A DNA stretch of 49,849 nucleotides from a virus. Location of the stretch: the IMG/VR virus record IMGVR_UViG_3300023178_000072, positions 1 to 49,849 of that record, one strand, 5' to 3'. Of this stretch, positions 15,302-24,392 are shown piece by piece. Under the pieces are notes generated by a model. That model saw only the letters and a list, made by a program, of their open reading frames with translations, did no database searches and was not told the DNA's origin. Made by a program: the position numbers and the translations under genes. How positions within the stretch are numbered: the stretch's first letter is position 1; the number at the start of each line of letters is the position of its first letter.

Positions 15302-15472
15302 TTACCTTTGTTGACGTTCTTGTTGTTGCTCTACATGATCTAACAGCATACCAAAATATAAATCTCTTTCATAAGGCATCATAGCTTCAATCTCTGTTAT
15401 AGAGTATTTATGGTGCTGTGCCATAGCGAATATAATCTGGTAAAAGTTTGCCAAATTAATATGGCACAGCAT
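15302..15472 (-). CDS. 51: baseplate hub assembly catalyst, gp51-like
   Basis: A 56-residue gene on the minus strand. The product begins MLCHINLANFYQIIFAMAQH and continues HKYSITEIEAMMPYERDLYF, ending in a Gln/Arg-rich tail. The MPYERDLYF segment is what I associate with gp51 of marine T4-like phages. The start codon overlaps the gp26 stop as TAATG. In T4, gp51 is needed to assemble the baseplate hub but is not found in the finished particle. Between gp26 and the gp29-like gene it is in the expected company. Confidence 0.65.
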   Translation of the reverse strand: MLCHINLANFYQIIFAMAQHHKYSITEIEAMMPYERDLYFGMLLDHVEQQQERQQR

Positions 15473-16173
15473 TAGAGAAAAAAACTTCGCATTCCCTCTA
15501 TTACGAATGTTTGCTCTTTACCTTCTTTATTTGTATATTTTGTCTCATGCCGTAATCTTGGCATAGTTTCAAAGAAAGTTTGAATTTTTTTAATAACGTC
15601 ACCTTGCATACTTTCCATAAACGCATCAATGTCTTTTTGTCCATAATCTTTAAATCTATGAATTTCATCATCAGATGCGATATAATCTAAGCAAGAAACC
15701 ATAACAAAATAATCTGCTAATGGATCATCTGGATTCATTTCAAAAATTTGAATGAATTCGTTAATGCTTGGATACTTTAGGAATAGTGAATATTCATCAT
15801 TAATTGGAATTTTGTTAGAATGTTCTTCTTTAACTTCCAATTTCATCTGGTCTAGATCAATAGTAAGAGAAACATCTTCCTCCGTATCCGGATCTTTAAC
15901 CTGGAATTCAATTGTGTTATTTACTGATTTTGCTCTTAGCTGAAGTAGTATATACTCAACGTCAAACATTGGAAGTTCTTCTACGTCAATATCCATAACG
16001 CAGTTATTAACGATTTGTTTTATTGCTAAAAGTTCTTGTCCTGGCTCATTGGCTTCTTGAGCTACTAACAATATTTTTTCTTCCTTAACAGTGAAAGGTC
16101 TATATTTAATATTTTTCTTTGTTGAAGGAAGAACCGTTTCAAAAACGGGTAAGTCGATTTTTGGTAATGCCAT
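15472..16173 (-). CDS. 26: baseplate hub subunit, gp26-like
   Basis: 233 residues starting MALPKIDLPVFETVLPSTKKNIKY, followed by RPFTVKEEKILLVAQE, the conserved opening of gp26 in T4-like phages (T4 gp26 is 208 residues). The rest is acidic, alternating strands and helices, with a CLDYIASDDEI segment and an aromatic C-terminus. It acts in hub assembly with gp51 and gp29. It is 17 bases downstream of gp54 on the same strand, with GGATTATAA as a probable ribosome site, and is joined to gp51 by TAATG. Confidence 0.8.
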   Translation of the reverse strand: MALPKIDLPVFETVLPSTKKNIKYRPFTVKEEKILLVAQEANEPGQELLAIKQIVNNCVMDIDVEELPMFDVEYILLQLRAKSVNNTIEFQVKDPDTEEDVSLTIDLDQMKLEVKEEHSNKIPINDEYSLFLKYPSINEFIQIFEMNPDDPLADYFVMVSCLDYIASDDEIHRFKDYGQKDIDAFMESMQGDVIKKIQTFFETMPRLRHETKYTNKEGKEQTFVIEGMRSFFL

Positions 16174-16190
16174 AATTTATAATCCTCAAT

Positions 16191-16952
16191 TTATTTAAAT
16201 AGATTCGTTATTTGATCCCATGCGTTGCTGACTCTATTAACTCTATTTACCGCATCTTGTAAGCTATCTGGTAGACTAAATCCTAAATTAAATGTTTGTC
16301 CGATTACACTAACACTAGATAATAAGTCAAACAATCCATTTCCTCTATTTAATCTTGTTGTTGGTGAGCCTGTAATTTCACCTTGATATTCTATACTGTC
16401 ATATTGGAAACCAACTCCCATAACAGCAACACCCTCAGAACTCCAGTTTAAGTCAACATCACCTAAGGCTATTGGAAATACTTTATTTAATCTTGTTAGA
16501 TAGTATCCGTCGTTAGCATAAGTAGTATAATGCTTAATTGTACAAGTTGCACAATACTCGTCTCTGTATCCTACCTCATACGGTAACATTCCATTATATT
16601 CAGAAAAGTTACCAGCAGCTGTACTATAGTTAACTACTCTTTGCATCCAAGAATGAAATAAACTTTTAATTTGGTGGTTAGAATCCAGCATAAACTGACA
16701 AGCCAATTGATCATGCGACATGCCAGTGATGTAAGTTTTTGCTTTGCCACCTACAGGCTGATACGTCGCGGTGTCGGCTTGCATTCCCGGTATTGCCGCA
16801 GATGAACAAAACAGTGTAAGGTCTCTAGAATCCATTTCTGAATTAGGTGCCCAACCATTTCCGAATGTGAATGTTACTTCAAAAAGGTTAGCGTGAGAAG
16901 GTCCACCGTATTTGTGAATACCAGCTTTAAATTCATTTATTTTAAAAGCCAT
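16191..16952 (-). CDS. 54: baseplate-tail tube initiator, gp54-like
   Basis: 253 residues. The early segment HANLFEVTFTFGNGW and the phrase CSSAAIPGMQADTATYQPVGGKAKTY are typical of tail-tube-fold proteins of T4-like phages (gp19, gp48 and gp54 share this fold). With gp48 clearly present at 18075, this is best read as gp54, which nucleates tube polymerisation on the baseplate. T4 gp54 is longer (320). It directly abuts the unknown gene upstream, without a gap. Confidence 0.7.
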   Translation of the reverse strand: MAFKINEFKAGIHKYGGPSHANLFEVTFTFGNGWAPNSEMDSRDLTLFCSSAAIPGMQADTATYQPVGGKAKTYITGMSHDQLACQFMLDSNHQIKSLFHSWMQRVVNYSTAAGNFSEYNGMLPYEVGYRDEYCATCTIKHYTTYANDGYYLTRLNKVFPIALGDVDLNWSSEGVAVMGVGFQYDSIEYQGEITGSPTTRLNRGNGLFDLLSSVSVIGQTFNLGFSLPDSLQDAVNRVNRVSNAWDQITNLFK

Positions 16953-17561
16953 TTATCGTCCTACTATTTTTGATCGTGAGTCTAAATAAACTTTTCGCTT
17001 ATTAGCGCCCACAAACTTAGCCGTTGGTAAAAATAAAGCAATATCCCATTCTGTAGGGTGAATATAAACTAACTTAGATCTTACTTGACTATTTAAATAA
17101 TGTTTAACAGTTGGTTTAAAAAACCTAAACTTTGAAGCACTTTCTAAAATGTCATAAGAAATTCTTAGTTTAGTATTCTCATTATATGTTTCATTCGTTG
17201 TTACGGTGTATAATTGGTCCATTAACCTAGCTCGCATGGGAGGAGACAGGTAATGCATGTTAATTCCCAAAAATCCACCTTTAGCTTTATTTATGGGAAA
17301 AATTAAAGGATATCGATCATAGTATGGTAAGGTCTTTTTATGCTTAGGGTCATAAGAAAATGTGTACATATGACCCATTTTAAAAGTGGTTTCCATCCTT
17401 TTAGAATCAGCTTGTCTTATAAATTTACCTTCACCAACTTTAGAGGCTGTCACCTGTCCTGCTTGAGCTCTAAACCAATCGCGAGCCTGTTGAGTTTTTG
17501 CAGGAACTTGTCCAGCATTAACCCCAGCTTGCAGAATGTCCGACATTAATTTGGTTGCCAT
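16953..17561 (-). CDS. unrecognised virion-related protein
   Basis: 202 residues. The N-terminal third is helical, with TQQARDWFRAQAGQV. The rest is beta-rich and aromatic, with a MGHMYTFSYDPKHKKTLPYYDRYPLIFP stretch and GGFLGINMHYLSPPMRARLMDQL. It has no membrane segment and a strongly basic C-terminus. I recognise the family only as one that stands next to gp4 in marine T4-like genomes. In T4, the DNA-end protector gp2 lies next to gp4, so that role is one possibility, but I see no sequence basis for it. Tight spacing on both sides places it in the late transcript with gp4 and gp54. Confidence 0.6.
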   Translation of the reverse strand: MATKLMSDILQAGVNAGQVPAKTQQARDWFRAQAGQVTASKVGEGKFIRQADSKRMETTFKMGHMYTFSYDPKHKKTLPYYDRYPLIFPINKAKGGFLGINMHYLSPPMRARLMDQLYTVTTNETYNENTKLRISYDILESASKFRFFKPTVKHYLNSQVRSKLVYIHPTEWDIALFLPTAKFVGANKRKVYLDSRSKIVGR

Positions 17562-18017
17562 TTATTTTATTCCTAAATCTCTTTCTGTCATTATCATAAA
17601 TTGCCAACCTCTATCTGCACAATAATTTCTCGCAGCTTTCCATTTGGCTTCATTAATCCCATATGTTTTAACCTCATTTAGATATCTTCTAGATAATCCG
17701 CCTTTGGCTGTATTCTTTTTACTTATATCAGGTGGCTTCGTTTGAGATGCCGGTTTTATTTCAATCATCATTGTTTTATTTTTACCACTAGGATCTTTTT
17801 TACAAACAATTACATCTGGGAAATATCTATGGCGTCTGCCATCTATAGGTGACACATATGGAACAACTACTTCCTCAGATTGCCACCATAGTACTTCAGG
17901 GTGTTGATCAAGTGTACTAAAAAATCTCAATTCCCATGATGATCTATAAATAATTTTAGTTGGATCACCTTTATATTTGCTAGGGTTTTTAGGCCTAAAC
18001 CTTCCCTTATAAGCCAC
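17562..18017 (-). CDS. 4: head completion protein, gp4-like
   Basis: 151 residues, almost the length of T4 gp4 (150). GRFRPKNPSKYKGDPTKIIYRSSWE, RRHRYFPDVIV, a MIEIKPASQTKPP segment and a KWKAARNYC segment line up with T4 gp4. The ExK of IEIKP and the preceding PDV form a nuclease-like (PD-(D/E)xK) core, consistent with the proposed trimming or end-processing role during head completion. It is the first gene of the leftward late block, about 37 bases after the minus-strand TATAAATA box. Confidence 0.88.
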   Translation of the reverse strand: MAYKGRFRPKNPSKYKGDPTKIIYRSSWELRFFSTLDQHPEVLWWQSEEVVVPYVSPIDGRRHRYFPDVIVCKKDPSGKNKTMMIEIKPASQTKPPDISKKNTAKGGLSRRYLNEVKTYGINEAKWKAARNYCADRGWQFMIMTERDLGIK

Positions 18018-18037
18018 TAGTCACTCCATATTCTCAA

Positions 18038-18045
18038 TATAAATA
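18038..18045 (+). promoter_or_regulatory. T4-type late promoter box, rightward
   Basis: An exact TATAAATA, the -10 box recognised by the gp55 late sigma in T4. Transcription would start near 18052, about 23 bases before gp48. AAGGTAG before the ATG is the ribosome site. Confidence 0.75.
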
Positions 18046-18053
18046 ATCCATAG

Positions 18054-18061
18054 TATTTATA
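18054..18061 (-). promoter_or_regulatory. T4-type late promoter box, leftward
   Basis: TATTTATA on the + strand is an exact TATAAATA on the - strand. Transcription would start near 18047, leading into gp4 (start 18017). It points toward the rightward box only eight bases away. Confidence 0.7.
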
Positions 18062-18074
18062 AAAAGGTAGTATA

Positions 18075-19241
18075 ATGCCGAACCAAGATTTGGGCGTAAC
18101 GCCCGCCAAGGTATCAAAGTTAGAATCAATAAGAAACAGTAATCGGAATATGCATAGCAACAGCGGGATGTTATCATTTCCATCTAGACCGTATGCGCAC
18201 TCATTTTTAATGGTTTTTGAAGAATATCAATATACACCTCTTGGAAAATACGGTGTTCTTAGTCCAAAAGTTGAAGCAAAAACAGGGCGCGCTGTTAGTT
18301 CATCTCTTAGAGGTTCATCGGCAATAGAACTACCGTTTCCAACAAGTCTTTTAGATGAAACAGCTTTAAATGTTGGGCCATTTGAGCGCAGTATGGTTGC
18401 AGAAAACATTGCAAATAAATTAGCACCATTTATTAATTCTAATAATGAAGCTGATTTAAAAACGACGTTAAATAACATCGGTGCTGGGGTGCAGAATACT
18501 TTAAGTAGCTTTATGAGCTCAGTTGATGCTCAAGGTGGATTTGGTGAATCAGCAACGAATTTGGTAAAAAGCGCGACGCAAGGTTTACTAGGAACGCAAA
18601 CGGGCGATATTATTTCAGGTGCATCATTTCTATTGAGATCTTATGCGCCTAATCTGTTTGGCGGTACTGTTGGCTCTACTATTGACAATGTAACTGGTCA
18701 AACTATTAACCCAAGGATGACATTAGCATTCCAAGGTGTTCAATTAAAAAACCATAACTTATCTTGGCAGTTATTTCCAGAAAATCAAAAAGACTCTGAT
18801 ATTATCAGAAATATTATAAGTCAATTAAAAATTAGTTCTTTACCAGCAGTTCAAGATTTGCCAGGTATTAATAGAGCATTTTTAAAATACCCATCTATTG
18901 TAAAACCGTATCTGTTGGGTGTTAACCCAGGCTATTGGTTTCAATTTAAGCCTTGTATGATTTCAAGTGTATCAGTGGATTTTGGTGGTGGCGGTATTGT
19001 ATCTGTTATTAAAGGTGGTAAGCCAACTGCTGTTACCATTTCAATACAGTTAATGGAACTAGAGATTCATACACAAGAAGATTATACTGGTGGTGGTGCA
19101 AGTATTGCTGGACCGCAGGGCGCGACCATAGATCAACAACTGCAGCAAATGGATAGTAGTGTTACAAGCTTCTTGGGTGGATTTGGCGGGCCGCCAGCAA
19201 AAACTAGCTCAACAACAGTTATACCGCCCAACGGCAGATAA
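18075..19241 (+). CDS. 48: baseplate tail tube cap, gp48-like
   Basis: 388 residues (T4 gp48 has 364). The segment NPRMTLAFQGVQLKNHNLSWQLFPENQKDSDIIRNII and the later NPGYWFQFKPCMISSVSVDF are conserved in gp48 of T4-like phages. The protein caps the baseplate and, with gp54, starts the tail tube. The C-terminal 50 residues are Gly/Gln/Thr-rich and probably flexible. It is the first gene of the rightward late block, about 23 bases after the predicted start of transcription. Confidence 0.85.
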   Translation: MPNQDLGVTPAKVSKLESIRNSNRNMHSNSGMLSFPSRPYAHSFLMVFEEYQYTPLGKYGVLSPKVEAKTGRAVSSSLRGSSAIELPFPTSLLDETALNVGPFERSMVAENIANKLAPFINSNNEADLKTTLNNIGAGVQNTLSSFMSSVDAQGGFGESATNLVKSATQGLLGTQTGDIISGASFLLRSYAPNLFGGTVGSTIDNVTGQTINPRMTLAFQGVQLKNHNLSWQLFPENQKDSDIIRNIISQLKISSLPAVQDLPGINRAFLKYPSIVKPYLLGVNPGYWFQFKPCMISSVSVDFGGGGIVSVIKGGKPTAVTISIQLMELEIHTQEDYTGGGASIAGPQGATIDQQLQQMDSSVTSFLGGFGGPPAKTSSTTVIPPNGR

Positions 19242-19264
19242 TAAACAAACGAAGGAATATCATA

Positions 19265-19642
19265 ATGTCAAAATATTTCGATGAATTTCCAATTATAGAA
19301 TATGAGGGTAAACAAATTCGCGATATCACTCGTAGAAATACTTTAATGAAAAGTGTTACTACTAATCCTTTAGTTTATCTTCCATACACAGTACAAGATG
19401 GAGAGAAACCAGAGGATATTGCTAATTGGTACTATGGTTCCACAGATTATACATGGTTAGTATTAATGGCAAATAATATTGTAGATCCATATCACCAGTG
19501 GCCAAAAAACGTTGAAGATTTTAACAATTATATGATTAAAAAATACGAAGCCGAAAGCGGCAAAGAAGGCCCTGAAGTTTTACAATGGGCACAAGATGAA
19601 GATAGACAAGATAACGTTGTCTATTATTATAAAGAGGTTTAA
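19265..19642 (+). CDS. 53: baseplate wedge subunit, gp53-like
   Basis: 125 residues. GEKPEDIANWYYGSTDYTWLVLMANNIVDPYHQWP matches the LysM-like core of T4 gp53, in which a small-domain YGNPQLYWVLLMCNDNYDPYYGW pattern is seen. gp53 joins the wedges around the hub. It is shorter than T4 gp53 (196) but keeps the core. The ribosome site GAAGGAATATC precedes the ATG. Confidence 0.85.
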   Translation: MSKYFDEFPIIEYEGKQIRDITRRNTLMKSVTTNPLVYLPYTVQDGEKPEDIANWYYGSTDYTWLVLMANNIVDPYHQWPKNVEDFNNYMIKKYEAESGKEGPEVLQWAQDEDRQDNVVYYYKEV

Positions 19643-19644
19643 AA

Positions 19645-19902
19645 ATGGCTGATGTAATTAGGTTAGCTCCCGACTCATTCCGTACGATATATCTACGAAG
19701 AGAAGACCGTGTCATTTTGTTAACAGAAACCGGGAGAAGAATTTTTATCAAGCGTATTATTCCTGACGAATGGGTTCCTTACAGAATTTATGAACAAGAG
19801 GAAGCTCTTAATGATAATAAAAAAGAGATCTTCTTATTTGACAGAAAATACTTACCGCAGATTACAGACGAGTTTATTCAAAAAATAAGAAATAATGCCT
19901 AG
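19645..19902 (+). CDS. small late protein of unknown function
   Basis: 85 residues, rich in Arg, Ile and Glu, without membrane segments. It contains DRVILLTETGRRIFIKRIIPDEWVPYRIY. It lies between gp53 (2-base gap, GAGG ribosome site inside the gp53 end) and gp27 (8-base overlap), so it belongs to the baseplate transcript. It could be a minor wedge or hub component; no family is recognised. Confidence 0.6.
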   Translation: MADVIRLAPDSFRTIYLRREDRVILLTETGRRIFIKRIIPDEWVPYRIYEQEEALNDNKKEIFLFDRKYLPQITDEFIQKIRNNA

Positions 19903-21280
19903 AGATTTTAATAATTCAAGTTATACAATAACTTCTGCTAAGTTATATTCATATGGTAATTCAAAGCCGTTCGATTTAGACGGCTTTATTACTCAAGTTC
20001 ATTTTACTCAATCAATGGACATGGCTAGTTATACTTGTGTTATTGTGGTGACTGATGCTATTGGTATTGCAGAAAATTTACCAATTAGAGCAGAAGAGCG
20101 CATTGACTTGCAGCTTTCAGTTGATGACCTTCAAAGTCCATTAAAAGTACAACTTCAGATTTATAAAGTTAGTGATCTCACAATCGGTGATAACAGTGCT
20201 ACGGTATCTTTTACTGCACATTGCGTTTCTACAACATCATTTAATATGATGAAAAGAAGAATTACAAAACACTATAAAGGAACAACTGAAAAAATTGCAA
20301 AGGAAATGTTTGATGAATATATTGGAAAGGTGGGTAGCAAATCTGACATAGATCCTGATTATAAATCAAATGGAGTAATAAGAGGCTCAACATTTCCGTA
20401 TGCAGTGGTCAGATATGAACTTCAAGGAGAAAGAGAAAGATTTTTCTTTGTGCAGCCTGGCGCAAGTATTTTGAATTTTATTATTCCTAGATATACACCA
20501 GTTAAAGCAATGGATTTTCTAGCTGCTAAATCTTATCAACCAGAAACAGCATCACATACTTTTAGATTTTTTGAAAATTGGATTGGTTATTATTTTGTTA
20601 CTGACGAGTTTTTCTTTGAAAGAGCAAAACAAAATAAATCTGCTATTCAGTTATTTTATTCTCCAACTGCTTCATCAGATTATACTGATACTGAGTCACA
20701 AATCGGAAGAATTGACAGTCTTTCTAATCCTGAAAGAGGTCTAAATACTGGGAAAGATATATTTAGTGGAAAATATATGGCAGACGTGTTTGAAATTGAT
20801 CTGCTTAAAAGAACAACTCGTATAGAAAAATTTGATTATTTAAAAGACGGTACTAAGTTCGTAGACGCAACTGGTAATACTAGAAAATTATCTAGTATGC
20901 CACATACTGAGCAGTTTATTAAAGATACATTCACGGAAGAAAATTCGCATAGATATATAATTGTAAGAGATTATCAAAGCGCAGAAGATTTGCCTTCAAC
21001 GTTAAAAGCTGAAACTCATTATGCTGAAATAGCATTAAAAAGAGACTCGTACCGCGGTCATTTAATGGATATGGTTGTTAATGCAGAATTAAGAGGTCGT
21101 GCAGATATTACTCCAGGAAGAATTATAGATTTAAGCATATCTGCATCCGGAGGTAATTCGGCAGAAAAACACAACCAATTAGCAGGCAAATATTTAGTAT
21201 ATGGAACTAGACATGCCTTTGTAAATTTTGAATTGAAAACTTCTTTAACATTAGTTAAATACGATTGGAGTACAACATAA
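19895..21280 (+). CDS. 27: baseplate central hub protein, gp27-like
   Basis: 461 residues. The opening FDLDGFITQVHFTQSMDMASYTCVIVVTDAIG, the central block of aromatic beta segments, and the C-terminal LAGKYLVYGTRHAF are consistent with the hub proteins (T4 gp27, 391 residues) that form the trimeric torus holding gp5. It is somewhat longer than T4 gp27. It overlaps the preceding small gene and ends in TAATG at the start of the gp5-like gene, the T4 partner pair. Confidence 0.75.
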   Translation: MPRDFNNSSYTITSAKLYSYGNSKPFDLDGFITQVHFTQSMDMASYTCVIVVTDAIGIAENLPIRAEERIDLQLSVDDLQSPLKVQLQIYKVSDLTIGDNSATVSFTAHCVSTTSFNMMKRRITKHYKGTTEKIAKEMFDEYIGKVGSKSDIDPDYKSNGVIRGSTFPYAVVRYELQGERERFFFVQPGASILNFIIPRYTPVKAMDFLAAKSYQPETASHTFRFFENWIGYYFVTDEFFFERAKQNKSAIQLFYSPTASSDYTDTESQIGRIDSLSNPERGLNTGKDIFSGKYMADVFEIDLLKRTTRIEKFDYLKDGTKFVDATGNTRKLSSMPHTEQFIKDTFTEENSHRYIIVRDYQSAEDLPSTLKAETHYAEIALKRDSYRGHLMDMVVNAELRGRADITPGRIIDLSISASGGNSAEKHNQLAGKYLVYGTRHAFVNFELKTSLTLVKYDWSTT

Positions 21281-22614
21281 TGGAAGCTGGAATTGGTATT
21301 GCAAATCCTTTATTTTTTATAGGCGTGGTTGAAAATTGTATCGATCCTCGTAATGAAGGACGTGTTCAAGTTCGAGCATTTAGTGTGCACGGAACTCTAG
21401 AAGAAATTCCAACAGAGCATCTACCTTGGGCTATTTGTATGAAAGGTGATTATACACCAAATGGCCAAATGATACCGGAGCTAAATGATTTTGTTTTTGG
21501 TGTTTTCTTAGATGGAAGGGATGCTCAAACTCCTATGATAATGGGATTAATTCCTACTCAATTTGCTGAAGCACCAAACCCTGAGAAAAACGGGTGGGGC
21601 ACGAAAGTTGGCACTCACCATTCTAGCGAAGATAGACTTGCTAATGGCTCAAAACCACAAAATTTTGGCCAACCTCAACAAGACAGACTTGTCCGCGGTG
21701 AAAATATTGAAGAAACCTATGTTATGGAACAATCAGTGGCTGCGATAGATGTTGAAAAGGTTGCTGAGGGTGCTGTTGCTTGGAAAGAACCACAGCCAGC
21801 GTACGCTGCTCAATATCCATTTAATAAAGTTTGGAAAACGTCAGAGCACGTTATTGAATTAGACGACACTAAAAACAACGAGCGTATTATGATTTGGCAT
21901 AAAGCTGGGTCCTATATACAAATTGACTCTAATGGTAGTATGACCACCAGATCTACTGGAGATAAGTTTGATGTTAATAAAACCGGTCAACATGTTTATA
22001 TCGGCGGACAATCTAATGTGACCATTATGGGTCACACATATATGTATCACGACGGAAATGTTACACAAGAGATTAACGGTGATTATAAACAAATTATTCA
22101 CGGTAACCATTATGTCGGTGTTGGAGGGCAAGGTAACTTCAATATTAGCGACTCTCTGCAAATAAAATCAAACGATATGATGTTAGATGCTCATAATGGT
22201 ACGATGGGTATATACGCAAAGGATACTCTTAATATTCAGTCTAAATTAGATATGAATTTAAAAGCAAATAAAACATGGATTGATGCGGCTGCCGATCTTA
22301 ACGTTTGGGCCGATAATCTTTATATGACTGGCGAAAGCGATGCCAACCTTTATGGTGCAGCAAATGTTCAAATTGGAGGAGGAGCAGAGGGCCAAGTTAG
22401 TATTTCTGCTGCTACAGTTGCAATAGACGATGTAGTCACTATGGCAAACGGCGAGGCAGACTCTGCTACAGGCGGAGAGCAAGGCGTGGGTGCCGCTAGA
22501 ACAGAATTACCTGAGCCTCCAGCTAAATCGACAGCAACGACCGCAGATAAAAGAACAACGGAGCCGGTTACTTCAGCTGGTATTACAAGCGTTGATGAAG
22601 GAGTAATTGTCTAA
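21280..22614 (+). CDS. 5: baseplate needle protein, gp5-like without lysozyme
   Basis: 444 residues. The N-terminal OB-fold-like domain contains FFIGVVENCIDPRNEGRVQVRAFSVHG, as in gp5 and VgrG proteins. After a polar linker (about 100-185) comes HVIELDDTKNNERIMIWHKAGSYIQIDSNGS, leading into a repetitive beta-helix needle (VYIGGQSNVTIMGHTYMYHDGNV and onwards to about residue 390). The T4 lysozyme domain between OB fold and needle is absent. The C-terminal tail is Thr/Ala-rich. I chose the ATG at 21280 because it overlaps the gp27 stop as TAATG; a TTG at 21265 is the alternative. It probably forms the membrane-piercing spike. Confidence 0.75.
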   Translation: MEAGIGIANPLFFIGVVENCIDPRNEGRVQVRAFSVHGTLEEIPTEHLPWAICMKGDYTPNGQMIPELNDFVFGVFLDGRDAQTPMIMGLIPTQFAEAPNPEKNGWGTKVGTHHSSEDRLANGSKPQNFGQPQQDRLVRGENIEETYVMEQSVAAIDVEKVAEGAVAWKEPQPAYAAQYPFNKVWKTSEHVIELDDTKNNERIMIWHKAGSYIQIDSNGSMTTRSTGDKFDVNKTGQHVYIGGQSNVTIMGHTYMYHDGNVTQEINGDYKQIIHGNHYVGVGGQGNFNISDSLQIKSNDMMLDAHNGTMGIYAKDTLNIQSKLDMNLKANKTWIDAAADLNVWADNLYMTGESDANLYGAANVQIGGGAEGQVSISAATVAIDDVVTMANGEADSATGGEQGVGAARTELPEPPAKSTATTADKRTTEPVTSAGITSVDEGVIV

Positions 22615-24392
22615 TGTCAAAATGTCCTGATCTTGATTTTAATACAAATTTTAGAACTACAAACACTGTATCCTTATTTAATACTGGAGCTACGGGATCT
22701 TATACGAATGCGAATGGTACTTGGTCTTTAGATCAAGTAGCTGTTATTGAAAATCAGTTTTTAAATAATATAGTAACTAAACTTGATAGTAATGAGCTTA
22801 TTGATGCGGTTGCTGAGTTCGGTGACAAAGAATTTTATGGATCGGTAAATAATTTAAATAATGCATTTAGTACTAATATTAATATAAAAGAATCAGTAAC
22901 TAATTCAGATGGAACAGCTAGAGAAGGTTACGAGGTAGTTTTTGGTATTATTGAAAAAGGAAGAAAAATAACACCTTTTGAAATGGCTTTGTTTATGAAA
23001 GATTATTATTATGATCCTACTAGCGTTAATAATGCAATAAATGGGAATAATACAGACAGCTTTTTATCAAGCTTAAATGACTTTTATAACGGAAGCTTTT
23101 TAAATAGTATTATGGGCGGTTTCTGTAGTGCGTTGCCAAACATATTTGGTGTTTTTGCTTTATTTGATGAGATACAAAAAGTTGCTGGTAAAGCATTAGC
23201 TATTCTATCTAAAATTAAAAACTTTGAAAATCCTTTAAAAGCTTTTTTTGATGCTTTAAAAGTTGAAGCCTTAATTACTAAAATTAAAGATCAGATTACT
23301 AAGGTTATTGATAAAACAATTAATAAAGTTAAAAAAATGGTTGAAAACTTTAGCTTAGATAAAATGTTTAAGCAAGCAGAAGTTTTTATTAATCAGACGA
23401 TTGCTCAAAATGTAATGAAAATTAAAGAAGAAGTTATGAATTTCTTCGATGGCGATTTTATTAATAATGTAAAAGAAAAAGCTAAAAACTTAATAGATTA
23501 TGCTTGTAATTTATTAAAAAATCCAACGTTAGAGCAAATTCTATTTTTAATGGCTAGATTTTGTGGTTTAGCCAATAATATTGCTCAAGTATTTGAAGAC
23601 GCTAAAAAACCATTAGATCAATTTGTACAAAAATATAAAAGAAATTATGGCATCGTCAAAAGCTCTTCAGCCGTGAACACAGGTGCGGCCATTGAAAATG
23701 GTGCGAGAAGATACAGTGATGAAAAACGCACAGAAGAGATAAATAGAATGAACGAGGACCTTTATAAGCAACCAATTACTGATGATACTATTGTACCAAA
23801 TACAGACCCACCGGTAACATATGGCGATCTCAAAACGGGTAGAATAGACCCCGTTTATCTTGCCGACGATGCTGCATATGGAGTTAAAAAATATGGTGAA
23901 AGATTAAAATTAGAATACCCGCCTACACCTGAGGAACTTGCGGCGATACCTAATTTTGATGATTTAATTGATGGCAAAGATCCTAGATTTGTATTAACTA
24001 AGGGTGGTGCTTATCGGTACTATAAAGAAAAACCAGGCGGTGCTTCTCAAATGTGGTGGAAATGTGGACAATTAGAACGAGTAATGTTAATGAGGTTACA
24101 GAAACAGTTTGGAAAACGAATAACGATTTTGAGTGCCTTCAGGGGTGATGGTTATAATGAACATATTCGCAAAAATGGCAGCGGCGCTGTTGACAAAAGT
24201 GCACATACAAACGGAAGAGCTTTTGACTGCACTTGGAGTGGATTTAACGCAACGTCAATTAAGAACTTTAAAGCAATTGCTGTAGCTGTTGGATTTAATG
24301 GAATAGGAACCTACATAGGGGATGGCTTCATTCATGTTGATACTAGAACAAAAATTGTTAACCCAGATGGACTTATGTTTTGGGACGGATAA
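22614..24392 (+). CDS. baseplate-associated protein with C-terminal M15 peptidase
   Basis: 592 residues. The first 350 are helical and lysine-rich (for example ITKIKDQITKVIDKTINKVKK) with no recognised domain. The C-terminal 130 carry an M15-type D-Ala-D-Ala metallopeptidase: SAFRGDG, then HTNGRAFDCTW with His531 and Asp538, and FIHVDTR with His574 and Asp576. This is the HxxxxxxD...HxD layout of zinc peptidases that cut peptidoglycan cross-links. It starts at the gp5-like stop (one-base overlap), so it probably supplies the wall-cutting activity missing from that spike. The helical part may anchor it in the hub. Confidence 0.75.
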   Translation: MSKCPDLDFNTNFRTTNTVSLFNTGATGSYTNANGTWSLDQVAVIENQFLNNIVTKLDSNELIDAVAEFGDKEFYGSVNNLNNAFSTNINIKESVTNSDGTAREGYEVVFGIIEKGRKITPFEMALFMKDYYYDPTSVNNAINGNNTDSFLSSLNDFYNGSFLNSIMGGFCSALPNIFGVFALFDEIQKVAGKALAILSKIKNFENPLKAFFDALKVEALITKIKDQITKVIDKTINKVKKMVENFSLDKMFKQAEVFINQTIAQNVMKIKEEVMNFFDGDFINNVKEKAKNLIDYACNLLKNPTLEQILFLMARFCGLANNIAQVFEDAKKPLDQFVQKYKRNYGIVKSSSAVNTGAAIENGARRYSDEKRTEEINRMNEDLYKQPITDDTIVPNTDPPVTYGDLKTGRIDPVYLADDAAYGVKKYGERLKLEYPPTPEELAAIPNFDDLIDGKDPRFVLTKGGAYRYYKEKPGGASQMWWKCGQLERVMLMRLQKQFGKRITILSAFRGDGYNEHIRKNGSGAVDKSAHTNGRAFDCTWSGFNATSIKNFKAIAVAVGFNGIGTYIGDGFIHVDTRTKIVNPDGLMFWDG

